Origin: Diplocarpon mali
Lineage: Eukaryota > Ascomycota > Leotiomycetes > Helotiales > Drepanopezizaceae
Direction of reading: 5' to 3'
Assembly: GCA_024741835.1 (NCBI GenBank)
Contig: JAENRP010000265.1
Span: 1-57,779 of the forward strand
Length of the DNA stretch: 57,779 nucleotides
Shown here: one piece after another, positions 46,213 to 57,779 of the stretch
Position numbering within the stretch: position 1 is the stretch's first letter
Layout: each line of letters opens with the position of its first letter
Translations under genes and position numbers: made by a program
The notes under the pieces: model-generated
What the model saw: only the letters and a program-made list of their open reading frames with translations
Told to the model about the DNA's origin: nothing
The model's database searches: none

Positions 46213-49200
46213 ATGCCTCCACCGGGAAGTCCTCCGCAATCCAATGCCGGACCGAACCATACGAGAAGCGCAGAGCCATATTATAGCAATGAAGGTTAGT
46301 GCTGCCCCCGGATGATTTTGCGATTCTTGCTGATCATGGCGATAGATATCGCGCTCTTACACGATATCGTCGTCCTGGCGCAGGAAATACTGCCAAAGCT
46401 ATCCGAGCGTGAAAGGCTTCCAACCAACGCGTTATTCAGCGCGTACTACGACATTTTGCCTCGTATTGGAATCAACGCCGATCATGACAGTCGATATGCA
46501 AGAGTATTATTTAAGATTGGAGGGTTGCGGGGCCCGGGAACTTTATATGAGAAGTTCGAAGAGATATTGTCGAGGCTGGGTATTGAGATCGAGTTCGACC
46601 AAGACAATAATGATACTGAGGCATTTATCCAAGCAGAGGACTTGCAGCAGGATCTCGATGGCGGAATCGGGAGCGACGGACTCACCCCAACGGGCTACAC
46701 GGACGGCGGGAAGGTGCTCAAGTGGCAGAGGCGCAACTCAGAAAGCTCCTTGTGGAGTCTGGGAGTCGAAATCCAATCACCGACTACGAGACGAAAATCA
46801 TTTTCTACCGTTGAATATGTCAAGTCACGCGTCAAAAGGCCACAGGAGATCTTGCATGAGGTCGGATTCCCTGCACATCGAGCAAGTATTATTCGCACTG
46901 CCAATCACAACGAGGATATCTCGACTCATGATCTTGGAACCTGGTTGAACTCGCGCTCACCAAAACTGCGCAGACGTCGAGGTAGGTCTGTCTCTACACA
47001 TACTAGTATGCGAATTCGACGGCGATCAACTTCGAACCTTCGTGGTCATAGTCAACACTCAGTCCCTGCATCGGAGTGTGATCCTGGAGAGACTGATCTC
47101 ACTGCTGTTACTTCTAGCTTTGGCGAGAAATCCCATCTCCTACACGATGATCAAATGGGTCACGAAAACTTGATGCAAAATAAGGCGTCACTGGTTCTCC
47201 AGCAACACCTAGTTCACTCGATGAGGCAAAAAATTCGAAAATGGAGAGATAGAGCTGTAGAACTCCGAGAAGACCTTGCTGTACTTGACTTGATAGCTCT
47301 GCGGAATAGCAAAAACTCGCTTCTGCGTGCTGCCCTCGTCGAATGGCGCAAAAGATACCGCGCCCGAGTTGGAGCACGAGATCGCGCCAAGCAATTATCT
47401 GCAGAATCGAAAAGATTCTACTCCTATCTCGAGCAGCGGGCTTCAGAGGCTAGAGGCCTTTACTTGCTTCACACAGCGTTTTCCCATTGGTCAAGTTTTG
47501 CAGATGAACAGGTCCAGCGCACTGCTCTTGCCCGAAGGCACATCGTTAGGACCCGGATTTTTAATGCTTGGAAGCAGATCACAGCAGTCAACGAGCTCAA
47601 AGTCCGTAGGCAAATTCTCAGAAAGTTTTTCTCCTTGTGGAAACGTCAAACTTCGGTCACTGCTGCACAGGCTACTGACGCAGTGCTGAAATATCAAGGC
47701 AATTTGGTTGAGCATGTCTATCGCCAATGGTTTCGAAAGATATGGGATAACAAAGCCACAAGCTGGTGGGCTGAAGCAGCGAAACGCCGAGCCCTCTTTC
47801 GATGGATTATTTTCTCGCATCATAATTGGAAGAGCCGCATGTCCGCCGAGGAGACACGGCGTCTAGATCTCATATGGAATGCTTGGAAAGTTTGGAGAGA
47901 CCAGACAGAGGTACACGTTCGTTGGGAGCAGGGAGCCGAAACCTATCATCGCAAGACTCTCTCCTGCGCCACTCTGAAGAAATGGCGCCGAGAGACGCGA
48001 GTAATCCCGGCAAGAATCACAGTTCAGTCAGATGTGGCTTCTCGAATGCTCCGAGAAGCTTTCCGGATTTGGCTTTACCGTGCTCGCCAGGAACACGAGG
48101 CAGTCGACGTTGATCGAACAAGGATCTTGCGAGAAGCATTGACGATTTGGCGTCATAATTCGAGATCTCAACTCTTCAGTGCCCGCTTGGATCGTCGTAT
48201 TGCAGCACAAGCTCTGTATCAATGGATTGTTCGGGACAGAATAAAGTTTTCTGAGCAAACAATGAAACAGAAGCTGTTAAAAGGCAGCTTGCAAACCTGG
48301 ATGTGCAAATTTAGAATGGAGAGCGAGCAGACATGGCGTCTGGAAGAAGTGGCTCAATCATTCGTGACACGGAAGATACAGAACGCTGTTCTCCGCAGCT
48401 GGTACTCGCATATGGGGACGAAACAAAGGCTTGAAAGCGCGGCTTGTGCTTTTTCATCACCACGTCTTCTCCAGGAAACACTCACGAGATGGTCAGCATT
48501 GTACCTACACGCCCAGCAGTTGGAACAGCGATCACGGGACGCCGAATTCTACTTCCTGACCTCTAAGGCTCTCAGGCGATGGAAAGCTTCGACTGAAGTT
48601 GCCAAGAGAGAGAAGCGAAAAATTGCCTACGTTCGGGTTCGAAGAATGACCAAAATGAATCTGGTCCAAACTCTACTTGAGACCTGGCGCGGCAAAGTAC
48701 AACATGCCCTCAGCCTTCATGCGCAGGCAAACGAGGCGAGGCGCAACAAAGGTGTTGTCACTGCTTTGAACATCTTTGATCGTTGGCGTTCTCGTGCCGA
48801 GGAATACGCGGAGCTCGATTCTGTCTGGCGAGGAAACGTACTTAAAAAGCATTTCACGCTTTGGGGGAAACGTACAAATGCCATAGTGGTTCTGGAGACC
48901 GAAGCAGTCATCACCTACCTGGAAATTCGGACAAGCCGAGCAGTCAAACGCTGGAGTCTTCTGACCCTTCAGCGTGGGGCTCATTCAAACTACGCCGCTG
49001 ATGTTCGCGAAAAGAATGCAAAGAAGAACTTTAGAAAGATCTTGTCATACTGGCGTCACAAGACCCTCGAAAAGCGACCCCGGGCCAAGAGGGTAGACTT
49101 CGAGAAACACTCTCATTTGGGTGCCACAGAGCGAGCTGAAGCATGGTCCGATTTTGGGGGAGAGAACGAGCTGGCGGAATGGACCAAAGGCTTAGAAGAG

Positions 49201-49464
49201 GGAGCAGCCTCCACATCAATTCCTGGGTACTTAAGCACACCTTCCAAACGATCCGAGAGGGTTGCAGCCGTGGCGGCGAGGTACTCAACGACCCCGAGAG
49301 TCCCTCTTTCTACCCCCTTTGAGAAGCAATTGCGAGCACAGTATTCCGGCTGGCCACTACAATCTAGTCGAAAGACATTGGGACGTAGTGCATTGGGACT
49401 TGATAGAGGGTTTGCCGATATTCCTGAGAGCAGGATAAATAATGATAGCGAATCACGAAGTTGA
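46213..49464 (+). CDS. SFI1: Sfi1-like centrin-binding spindle pole body protein, 1066 aa
   Basis: It forms a long helical rod that binds centrin (Cdc31) along its length and helps duplicate the spindle pole body. Exons: 46213-46294 and 46346-49464, with a 51 nt intron; the junction gives YYSNEDIALLHDIVVLAQEI. A conserved N-terminal helical domain (about 20-110) is followed by a disordered Ser/Arg-rich linker. From about residue 300 to 940 come at least 18 Sfi1 repeats, each an aliphatic residue followed by Trp and a basic stretch: LRKFFSLWKRQT, WNAWKVWRDQTE, LTIWRHNSRSQL, LLETWRGKVQH, HFTLWGKRTN, ILSYWRHKTLEKR. The C-terminal 120 residues are disordered, Ser/Thr-Pro-rich and likely phosphorylated. 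The start is set by the splice junction. Confidence 0.93.
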
Positions 49465-49997
49465 ATTGGGTAAAGGGCGTTTTGGGGGAGTTAAGAAAGC
49501 GTGAGGGCAGTTTTTTTCCCCCCAATAGAAAACAACGATAGGATATTTGGTCATGCTGGCCAGGGGTATTAGGAGTCGAGCGTCTGGAGTTGCGGAGTCA
49601 CGAGTGATCAGGAGAGCTTTGTCTCTGTCTGTGCCTAAATCCTGATAATAAGTGGAAATTCAGCAATGAGGCCAGTCGATTGAATGCAAAGAATTAAGCT
49701 GCTGCTGCAAAATGCAATATTGTTTGTATCTTTGTTTCTACAACCTACGACACAGTACCAAAAATACGGGTCCTTCAGCCTCGCGTGCAAGCGTGACCCT
49801 GCCTGCAGCCTCATTAATCGTCGGGAGCTTCTGATCATCTAATAAAGTACACAACAGCTCTTGATTTCGGAACTCTGCGCACTCGAGTCCTCGACATTTC
49901 CGAAAAGAGCCACTCTGGTATGCCACCAAACCCAATTTACTCCTACCGCCCAAAAATCTCACGAATGATGCTCCACGACATCGTTTGAATTAATAGT
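49465..49997. other. intergenic: SFI1 3' flank and RAV1 promoter
   Basis: No gene. A T/C homopolymer stretch lies at 49509-49523. No named promoter element recognised. Confidence 0.5.
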
Positions 49998-52900
49998 ATG
50001 CGAGCTGTGCTTCCTGGAAAGCCACAGGCCAAGCTCCAGGCTGTCTGCACAGGCTATTGGAACAGCATACGCCTCATCGTGAGCAAATTTTCAGTTTTCG
50101 AATGAAGGCATTCGCAAACACTCACGTTTTGATCCTGTAGGCTTACATTACGGGTAATGCCGTCGTCGTACTTACCGGGCCAGACTCCATCATTCAAACG
50201 ATCTATGATGACGACGGTGACCAGCTCGAGTCAATTACCATTGACGAACTATCTGGGAAGATAGCAACATGTGCCGGGCCCAATATTCGAGTTTATAAAC
50301 CTTACGGGCAGGGAGAAAACGCACTGAAGGTTGGCAGCAGCAGTCACAACAACCACGCCTCTACCATAGCTGACTGGCATTAGTGGTCTTTGCAACACAA
50401 TCTTGTTGTACAAGAATCTACGGGAAACCCTGCCACTACATTGTCATGGGGTGTAGCTGAAGAATTGCTCGTCGGCGGTGCCCGGCTCAGTCTTATTGCG
50501 ACCGCAGACACAGTATCTGCCATTTGGAACAAGAAGCTGGCCAATCCAGTCAAATTTGCTGAATTATCGTACGACTCCGCCTACGTTGCCTCTACCGGTA
50601 AATACGATTGCCTCGTGAAGATATGGAGGAGGTTGTCGTTTGGGTCAGACGATACGCGATTCGACTATAGTTATCTTTCCCATCCTGCTACGGTGACGAA
50701 TCTGCACTGGAGAAGACCATATAATGCGGATCAAACGATGGATAACGTCCTCTATACGATTTGCGCAGACAATGTGCTCCGGATATGGGTGGTATCTGAT
50801 CCACAAGCTTCACGCCACCTTCAGCTTTGGGGACAGATTGATTTGGTTGAGTCCATACAGCCGCGAGGACTATCAGAGGCATCTAGTCTGCGGTTTGCTT
50901 TCATAATTGATAGCAGGGACTTTATGCTGGCCACTGAGCACGCCGTCCAATCTAAAAGCTCCAAGGGAAGTGGCGACCATGCCCATGCCCACCTGATCGA
51001 GGTTGCAAACCGAAGTCCTGAGATATGCGTAGTAATGGACGAGCTCGGTAATATGTCTGCTTGGGGGCTGGAGAATGTGGTAGGCCTATCCAAGCCGAAG
51101 GCGAACATCTTTAATGTTGCACATGTGGAAGGGTTCAGTCTAGGTATCCTAAAACATGCAAAGGATGACACGAGCTATGCCCAGTTTTACAATTTCTGCA
51201 ACCAATCCGGTGGTCACCTTAGCATTCTGGTTCATCACTTTGATGGAAAGATAGAATATTTCGAAAGCAACGTGGCCGAGTTATTTGATCCTTCTCGAAA
51301 AGCGAACAGGCTGGTCAAAAAAGCAGTCTGGACCGGGCACTCTGCTAGCATCAAGAAGATTGTTCGAAATGTCAGTGGACGAGCGGTAGTTTCTCGAACC
51401 GACGGCGATGAAAGCATAGTTTGGAAACATCTGGATCATGAGGGTGGAGCAACGGTATGCAGGCAGAGTCTTATCATCGAGCAGGAGCATGTTCACAGAA
51501 TATGTGTGGTAAGAAAGGGAGACTTTGTGATTTTCCTACACCACAAGAGGATTGCCGTCTGGGATACTCGATCTTTCAGAGCGGTCCTCATCGCTAGCTG
51601 CGAATTCTCGGTCGCGGGAAAGCCTCTCTGTATTCTCATGCTGCCAGAAGTGAGTAAGGAAGACCCTATAGCGCATGCTGCCACCATCACATCGCAGATG
51701 AAAGGGATCGTGTGGGAGATACACTTGCCCCGAAGACGTGGTAGCACCACAGAAACAAATGGTCATCTCGAGCCATCCATACGAGAGTTCTGCACCTTTG
51801 ACTTGGGAGAAGACGATGACCTTTCTTACGTCCTACCAATAGACCCCGCTGGATCGCCTCCGGTGATGTCCGGATTCCTGGACACTTTCGCCAGAGACAT
51901 AGCCCTTTCCTTTACTCATTCTGGCGTGCTTCGATCGTGGACTGCTAAACTCGACCTTGCTGCGAAGAAAGTTGAATGGTTACAGACTTGCACAGTAGCG
52001 ACTGGTATTTCGGAGCCATCGCTAGCCAGCGGAAGCTCTATAAGAAAAGCTGCGCTTGTCGACTCAAGCAGGTCGGAGCTGACGATCTGGGATGTACGCG
52101 GAGCCCAGCTAGAATTCGCCCAAAACTTCGAATCTCAAGATACCATACAAGATCTGGATTGGACGTCGACACCGGATGATCAATCTATTCTTGCTGTAGG
52201 TTTCCGTTTCAGAGTCATCCTCCTCGCTCAGATGCGCTACGATTATCTCAACAAGGGACCTGCTTGGGCTTCCATAAGAGAGATTAACATCCGTGATCTC
52301 ACACCTCATCCTATCGGCGACTCGACTTGGCTGGGGGGCGGCAATCTCATCATTGGCGCTGGCAACCAATTATTTGTCTTTGATAAAGAGGTTGATCAAT
52401 CGGCCCCTGCAGTGAAGAGCCTTGGGTTTCCATGGCGGAAGCCTGCTCTTGACCTTTTTGAGGTGGTGACAAGGCTCAATGGCCCCCTTCCGTTGTACCA
52501 TCCCCAATTCTTAGGCCAGTGTACCCTGGCTGGTAAAAGTGTAGTAGTTCAACACGTGCTTCTTGCCTTGCACAAGACCTTGAAGTACTATGTTGAAGGG
52601 GACGTGGTAGATTGCTATCTGGGCATGGATCTGCAAGAGTTCTACACCAGCAACGATGTGAGATCACGTTATCCACCTCTTGATGATTGCTAAATATTGC
52701 AGGCTATATCATCTTGCACGGCTGTCAGCAAAGGAACCAGAACTTTTGGCGCCTTCTCGGATGATGACGAGAGAGCTGAAACCGTAACTGAAAGCGTTGC
52801 AGCAGCAATAAACGAGAAGCTTACGAAAATTGCATTGCCGCATCTCTCTCGACAGGAGCAGATCCATTTAGCTGATGCCGTTGAATGCGTTGCCATTGTC

Positions 52901-54290
52901 GAGAGGCAACGCCGCTCCATGGACGATAATGCTGCTAGGTTCATGCTATTCTTCCGTCAACATATCTTGCATCGAGGCCGTGCAAACGAAGTTCGACTCT
53001 CTTGGAGAGAGATCAATTGGGCATATCACAGTAAAAGCCAGGACATCTTGGCAGACATGGTATCTCGTCAGTTCCATAGCAAAATGCTCTGGGAACATGC
53101 CCGAGAGAGCGGAATTTTTATGTGGATGACCGATTCCAACGCACTTGTACGTTGACGACCACACTGCTCCTTGCTCATGCTAATACATTAATAGAAAGCC
53201 CAATTCGAAGTCATCGCTCGGAATGAATATATGAAAAGTGATTTCAAAAACCCAACTGACTGCGCCCTGTACTACCTTGCCCTGAAGAAGAAGACGGTAC
53301 TCCAGGGGCTATGGCGTATGGCTGGCTGGAATCGCGAGCAAGGGGCAACGCTGAGGCTTTTGTCGAACAATTTTCAAGACAAGAAGTGGAGGACTGCAGC
53401 GATGAAGAATGCATACGCTCTCCTTGGGAAACATCGAAATGGTTGGCACTCTGTCGCAAGATTTCTTTCTTCAACTGCTAACCATTTTAGAATATGCGGC
53501 TGCGTTCTTTCTCCTAGCCGACTGCCTACGAGATGCCGTCAATGTCATACTGAATCAGCTCAAAGATCTTCAACTGGCCATTGCAGTTACAAGAGTATAC
53601 GAGGGTGAGAATGGACCTGTACTAAAAGAGCTTCTTACAGACAAAGTCCTGCCTCTGGCTGCTCAAGAGGGTAATCGATGGTTGGCATCATGGGCATTTT
53701 GGATGCTCCACAGAAGGGACATGTCCGTGAGAGCACTGATAGTAAGTATTGCTTGTACTAGCCATCTTCACTTCTCGCTAACATGGATCAGTCACCTGTT
53801 TACACTCTTCTCGAAACACCTCAGCCCCCGGATCTCCACTCTAAACTATACCTTACTGACGATCCTGCACTGATTGTTCTGTACGCGCAGCTACGACAGA
53901 AGACACTACAAACACTTCGCGGAGCATCAAAGATAATGCCAAGGGTAGAATGGGAGTTCGTGCTACACAGCGCCAGGCTGTATGACCGCATGGGCTGCGA
54001 CCTGCTTGCTTTAGACCTGGGTACGTAGTTCTCACCAACTCTGCCTCTCCGCTGACGTTGTCCAAGTCCGGAACTGGGAATTCCTTCTCCCTCCACCCAA
54101 GGTCTTCAACGACAGCATAGGCGGCGATCCAGACCTCCGCTCAATGCTGCGGAGGAGATCCTCCCTTGTCGTCGCCGACATGCCCATTTCCGATTTAGCA
54201 ATTAGCATGAAGTCGGGAGGCCCCAAACCTCCACCCAGTGTTTTCGAAGAGCCTAACCCGAGCTCACTGTTAGATAGTTTTGGGTTTTAA
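49998..54290 (+). CDS. RAV1: Rav1, RAVE complex subunit for V-ATPase assembly, 1312 aa
   Basis: The RAVE complex (Rav1, Rav2, Skp1) reassembles V1 with Vo at vacuoles and endosomes. Exons: 49998-50078, 50141-50329, 50384-52657, 52703-53146, 53195-53441, 53491-53741, 53792-54020, 54067-54290; 3939 nt in frame. The N-terminal half is WD-repeat propellers (YDCLVKIWRRLS, ADNVLRIWVVSDP, DGDESIVWKHLD, LTIWDVRG). The C-terminal RAVE domain (about 750-1230) holds HARESGIFMWMTDSNA, NPTDCALYYLALKKK, LQGLWRMAGWNREQG, EYAAAFFLLADCLRDAVNV and TRVYEG. The tail is Ser/Pro-rich and ends SLLDSFGF. All seven introns are 45-62 nt. Converges on the OPT gene. Confidence 0.95.
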
Positions 54291-55321
54291 AAGGGAGGAC
54301 GAGCTGGGTTGGAAACACGCCTGTTTCGGCGTTTGAGACGCAAGAATATCCACTGCTCGTGAACCTTGCATTTGGATGGTGGGTAGATAGAGTACGATTT
54401 GTGCATGGGAGCGGTGTACAACAAATACAAATCAGCCCTCGTCCCACCTACTGCTATCGCCTGAGCGATCAATCCGACCTGTCCAGCCATGAGACCTTTT
54501 ATTTCATAGTCATGATGTATCCGATGCTCGCTGCAGTCCCTTGAATCATCGCAGGCTGTACTGTCCCGCAGTGAAACGCCGGCTCCAGCAGGCGGCGCGC
54601 CCCTGCCCGCCCGACTCGCGAAGCGAAATCCAAACCTCGGGTCCGACGCCGAATACACAACCGTAATCCAATGACCGCGCCCCAGATCACAGATATCCTC
54701 TGGGGGAGCAGTCCCGGCAGGAAAGAATATTCGCGACAGCGGAACCATGGCTGCCCGGCCAAGATCGAACAGACCGTGCTCCCCTCCCGGGAATCCACGC
54801 CTCTCGTGCCAACCGTCGGAGGCTCGCTCAAGGCATCGTCAACAGCCTCGCACGACGACGAGCGTGTAGTCCTCGACGGTGCTACCGACGACGCGCAACC
54901 CAGCTCCGTCTCGGCGGGGCGCACCGCGCCTTTCCCAGGCCGGTGCCCACGGCAAGGAGCGAGCTCAAAGGTGCGATGAGCAACGAGGGGTGTTCGGAGA
55001 CCGCTCGACCGGCCCACGACCGGCCTGTCTCGAAGCGTGGCCAGTGTTGGCACCAGACCGCTGGATCATGAGCCGAGCAAGGACGGGCAAAGGGGCGGGA
55101 GATCCGTCTCTCAGTAGCATGTTCCACTAAAAGCTGCGATGTGCAATGAAAGCTAATTCTCCGCGTTCATCGCGGCTGACTGACTCGTGAAGTGTGATTC
55201 TGCTGTGTACTGGTCTTCGTGAGGGATGTGTTCGAAATGCTCTCACGCGCGCACCCGTTCCACGTTCGCCACGCAGATGTAGAGACTCCTCGGTTGGTTG
55301 GGCATGTGGAGTACATAGTAT
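54291..55321. other. convergent intergenic region, GC-rich, no confident gene
   Basis: It lies between the 3' ends of RAV1 (+) and the OPT transporter (-), and so holds both terminators. It is more GC-rich than typical 3' flanks and holds several overlapping open frames on both strands. One candidate is listed separately; I cannot choose among them with confidence. Confidence 0.5.
54671..54979 (+). CDS. doubtful small ORF, 102 aa, disordered
   Basis: It begins MTAPQITDILWGSSPGRKEY and continues as a Ser/Asp-rich, low-complexity sequence with GC-ending codons through GRCPRQGASSKVR. No family resemblance. Overlapping open frames on the minus strand (54499-55053; 54287-54748) are equally long or longer, so this may be an artefact of GC richness. 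If real it could be a fragment with further exons downstream. Confidence 0.2.
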   Translation: MTAPQITDILWGSSPGRKEYSRQRNHGCPAKIEQTVLPSRESTPLVPTVGGSLKASSTASHDDERVVLDGATDDAQPSSVSAGRTAPFPGRCPRQGASSKVR

Positions 55322-57594
55322 TCAGAGATGGGGAACGCCCGCGCTGGCCAGCAGCAAGTTCACTATGCTGACTACGCCCTCCCCAAGGATTAGTCCGCTA
55401 GCGAGCACAATGATGGGCGTTTCCTCGCGCCTCCGGTCAGATTTCCAGTGATAGTTCACGAAGCCTCCGATGGCTCTTGCGAGCGTGAACGATGGGACAT
55501 TGTACATGCCTGAGAAAGGTCAGCAAAGTCGTCGACAAGAATGAGACAAAACCTACCGACAGCGACAGCGATCCCTCCCGGAACGTAGGGGTGCCACTTC
55601 TTTCCGACAGCGATGATCCTCACAGCCGTCAGGGCAGCGAAGACGGCGGCAGCGCCAAAGGCCCACTGCGCTGCCATGTACGGCAGCCCCTGCCCAGTCA
55701 CCAATCTCGCGGTGAAGATCCATACGTATCCGGTCGGGACCTGGAACAAGTCGCCCGGAACTTCATATACACTTGTGTATAGTTTGTAGATCAGAGCGCT
55801 TGCGACAGCACCAACAGCGCTTCCCACGATCTGCCCCCAAAACTGGGCGTTGGGCGCCGCGCCGAGAAGGTGGCCGGTCTTGAGATCCTGCATCAGATCT
55901 CCTGCTTGGAGGGCACCAGCTTCCGAGACGGCCCCAGCAATCAGATTGATCAAGACGGAATTCGTGCTCGACTGGGGGATGATGATTGCAAAGAAGAGCT
56001 GGGCGAGTTTGCTTATTCCAGAGACGGGATTGAGGTCCGTTTCACCCAGCGCTCTCACCCCCATAATGGATAGGACAAGCGCCATGAATACAGCGATGAT
56101 AGTGGCGTGTAACGGCACGAGAGCCCCAAAGACGACACGGATACTTGCAACGCAGAATACCATCGATAGAGCGAGTCCCACCCAGAATGTACTGTCGTTC
56201 ACGAGGTGCTCGGGAGGTGCGTCTGGCTCCGCGAGACTCTGGATATCTTGAGGCGTGTTCGGTCCAGTCGTATTTGGGCCGTTCCTGACAAGGGAGGTAG
56301 GTCGATCCTCGCCCTCGCCACTGAGGGCGCTGTATCCCCGGGGTGTGCTGCGTTGGATATGGAGAAGGCCTCTCCAGTCCCCCTTCCTGATACTTCGGCT
56401 GGCCCCATTCCAGAAATCCGGACCATGTAACAGCACGGGTCGCAGGGAAAGGTAACCCAGGCTAATCACCGAATCTGCGAGCATGATCGCCAGTGAGACC
56501 CAGACGATCCAGCCTTTGCTGCCCGTCTCCCAATCGTCAACAGGCCCTGGTGCCCATCCACGCTTCTTAGCCAAGGGTGACAAGACTCCCCAGCCCACAA
56601 TTGCCCCGATGAGCATATGCGTGGTCGTAGCTGGTCCCATGATAATTCCCTGTCCTACATAAGCCAGAGATGGGTTCAAGGTCCAGAGCCAGGACTGGGC
56701 GAGGTTGAATCCAAATACCGGTAGATTTCGTAGTCCTGGGAAGAAGTACGTCGCCAGAGTGTATGTGCCAGAGACCGCAAAAGATATGGTCAGCAATGTG
56801 ACCTTGAATTTCCAACTTCCTGTCGGGCTCTGATTCACCTCCTCCACATCTGCACCCGGAACTTCCGAATAAGCCTGTGACGATTCGTCCCTGGATACCA
56901 GAACTTGCGAGTTCGTGTCGCTGATCGGCCCGTCAACTGTAGCCCCCTTTCCATGCAGAACACCAATCATCAACGCGGTCGCTGTGCCCGAAGGAAACTT
57001 CAATTTCTCCCGAATGATGACCTGGCGACGCAACGGAATGGCAAACACGACGCCGAAAAAAGCCAGTCCCAGTGCCCACAGGACGAGGTTCCCCAGCGAC
57101 AAGAATATTGGGCCCTGCTCCTCCTTGGTCATCAGATAGTTCAGCGCCGGCATCACTCCCACAAAGCCACAGCCCAGCGGCATCGTCCCCATCGACCCGG
57201 CCACCGACTGTACAAGCACATTCTCCACGGGGGTAAATGGCAGATCGAGATGCTTAGCCAAAGTCTTGAAAAATGCGAAGCCGATCAGGGAGGACGGCAT
57301 GCTCATGCTGGAGATCCACCCGGTCTGCAAGCCGAAATACATGTTCGAAAAGCATATAACCAGGCCGACGCCCAGGCCGACGAGGATGCCGCGCAGAGTG
57401 AAGTGCTGGCCTTCGCTCGCATGGCTGGCGATGAATCTGCGGGCATGGCTGTGCCGCCGTTGGCCCTCTACCTCCGCGAGGGTGTCTTCATCGTGAGCCT
57501 CGTGAGCCTGGTCGTCGTGGAGGTCCCGCGGTGGGATCGAGGTTGGGTGGTCGTCGCAGTCGGGACTGCGTGTTGAACTGCTGTCAGAAGTCAT
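55322..57594 (-). CDS. OPT-family (YSL-like) transporter, 741 aa
   Basis: A polytopic plasma-membrane or organelle transporter of the oligopeptide transporter superfamily, which moves small peptides, glutathione-like compounds or metal-chelate complexes by proton symport. Exons: 57594-55557 and 55509-55322, with a 47 nt intron; the junction gives AVAVGMYNVPSFTLARAIGG. The N-terminal 65 residues are hydrophilic (Asp/His-rich). About 14-16 hydrophobic segments follow, starting GILVGLGVGLVICFSNMYFG. The LKFPSGTATALMIG block is typical of the YSL-like branch. NPG and KIPPR motifs of the peptide-transporter branch are absent. A hydrophilic loop at about 400-450 separates two halves. The substrate cannot be told from sequence. 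Confidence 0.9.
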
Positions 57595-57779
57595 TGTTAA
57601 GAAGCTCGGGATGATGCTGAGTCGGAGAGAGATTGAAGCTCGTCAATGGTGACGCCGCCATGTTCATGGCCAGGGGGTTGAAGTAGAGTCCAGAGGTTGT
57701 GGAAGACGAAAACAACAGTTCGTGGCTGACCCAGAGTGTGCGCTGTGGAACTCCGTAGAGTAAGTGAGGGAGGGGGTGG
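57595..57779 (-). promoter_or_regulatory. 5' flank of the OPT transporter gene (partial)
   Basis: 185 bp upstream of the start codon, cut by the window end. No recognisable element beyond the probable 5' untranslated region. Confidence 0.4.

Overview
This is nuclear DNA of a filamentous ascomycete (Pezizomycotina). The evidence is the many 45-80 bp GT-AG introns with CTAAC/CTGAC-like branch sites, the RIP-type damage (TpA-rich, almost no CpA/TpG) in repeats, and a set of fungal housekeeping genes. I cannot name the genus. The window has two parts with a sharp border near 22.06-22.3 kb.

Left part, 1-22.06 kb: AT-rich, RIP-damaged, gene-free. It can be resolved as a nested insertion. A Ty1/copia element on the + strand (zinc-knuckle/protease part up to 2848; GAG-pre-integrase, integrase, RT and RNase H from 18565 to about 21540; possible 3' LTR 21826-22059) is split by a 15.7 kb Ty3/gypsy element on the - strand (2849-18564). 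The gypsy element has two 246 bp LTRs and a CTAT target-site duplication, and the copia reading frame rejoins exactly across it. The gypsy element is very large: beyond gag-protease-RT-RNaseH-integrase it carries two tandem paralogous ORF remnants of about 3.3 kb each that I do not recognise. About 20 copies of a GC-rich, near-perfect 25-28 bp palindrome are scattered through both elements. Many lie where they would be read in frame as a short peptide. None was seen in the gene-rich part.

Right part, 22.3-57.8 kb: eight well-supported genes, all apparently intact. In order: an unrecognised 575-residue protein (-), the neurofibromin/Ira-type RasGAP (-, 2607 aa, 11 exons), nuclear 5'-3' exoribonuclease Rat1 (-, 979 aa), ER-Golgi tether Uso1/p115 (+, about 913 aa), cytosolic isoleucyl-tRNA synthetase (+, 1079 aa), centrin-binding Sfi1 (+, 1066 aa), RAVE subunit Rav1 (+, 1312 aa) and an OPT-family transporter (-, 741 aa). 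Exon models were built by hand from splice sites and checked for frame. RAT1 and USO1 are divergent and share a 440 bp promoter region; RAV1 and the OPT gene converge.

The genes do not form a pathway. They are unrelated core functions: Ras/cAMP control, RNA turnover, secretion, translation, spindle-pole duplication, V-ATPase assembly and transport. The main interest is in the transposon block: the palindrome family and the oversized gypsy element.
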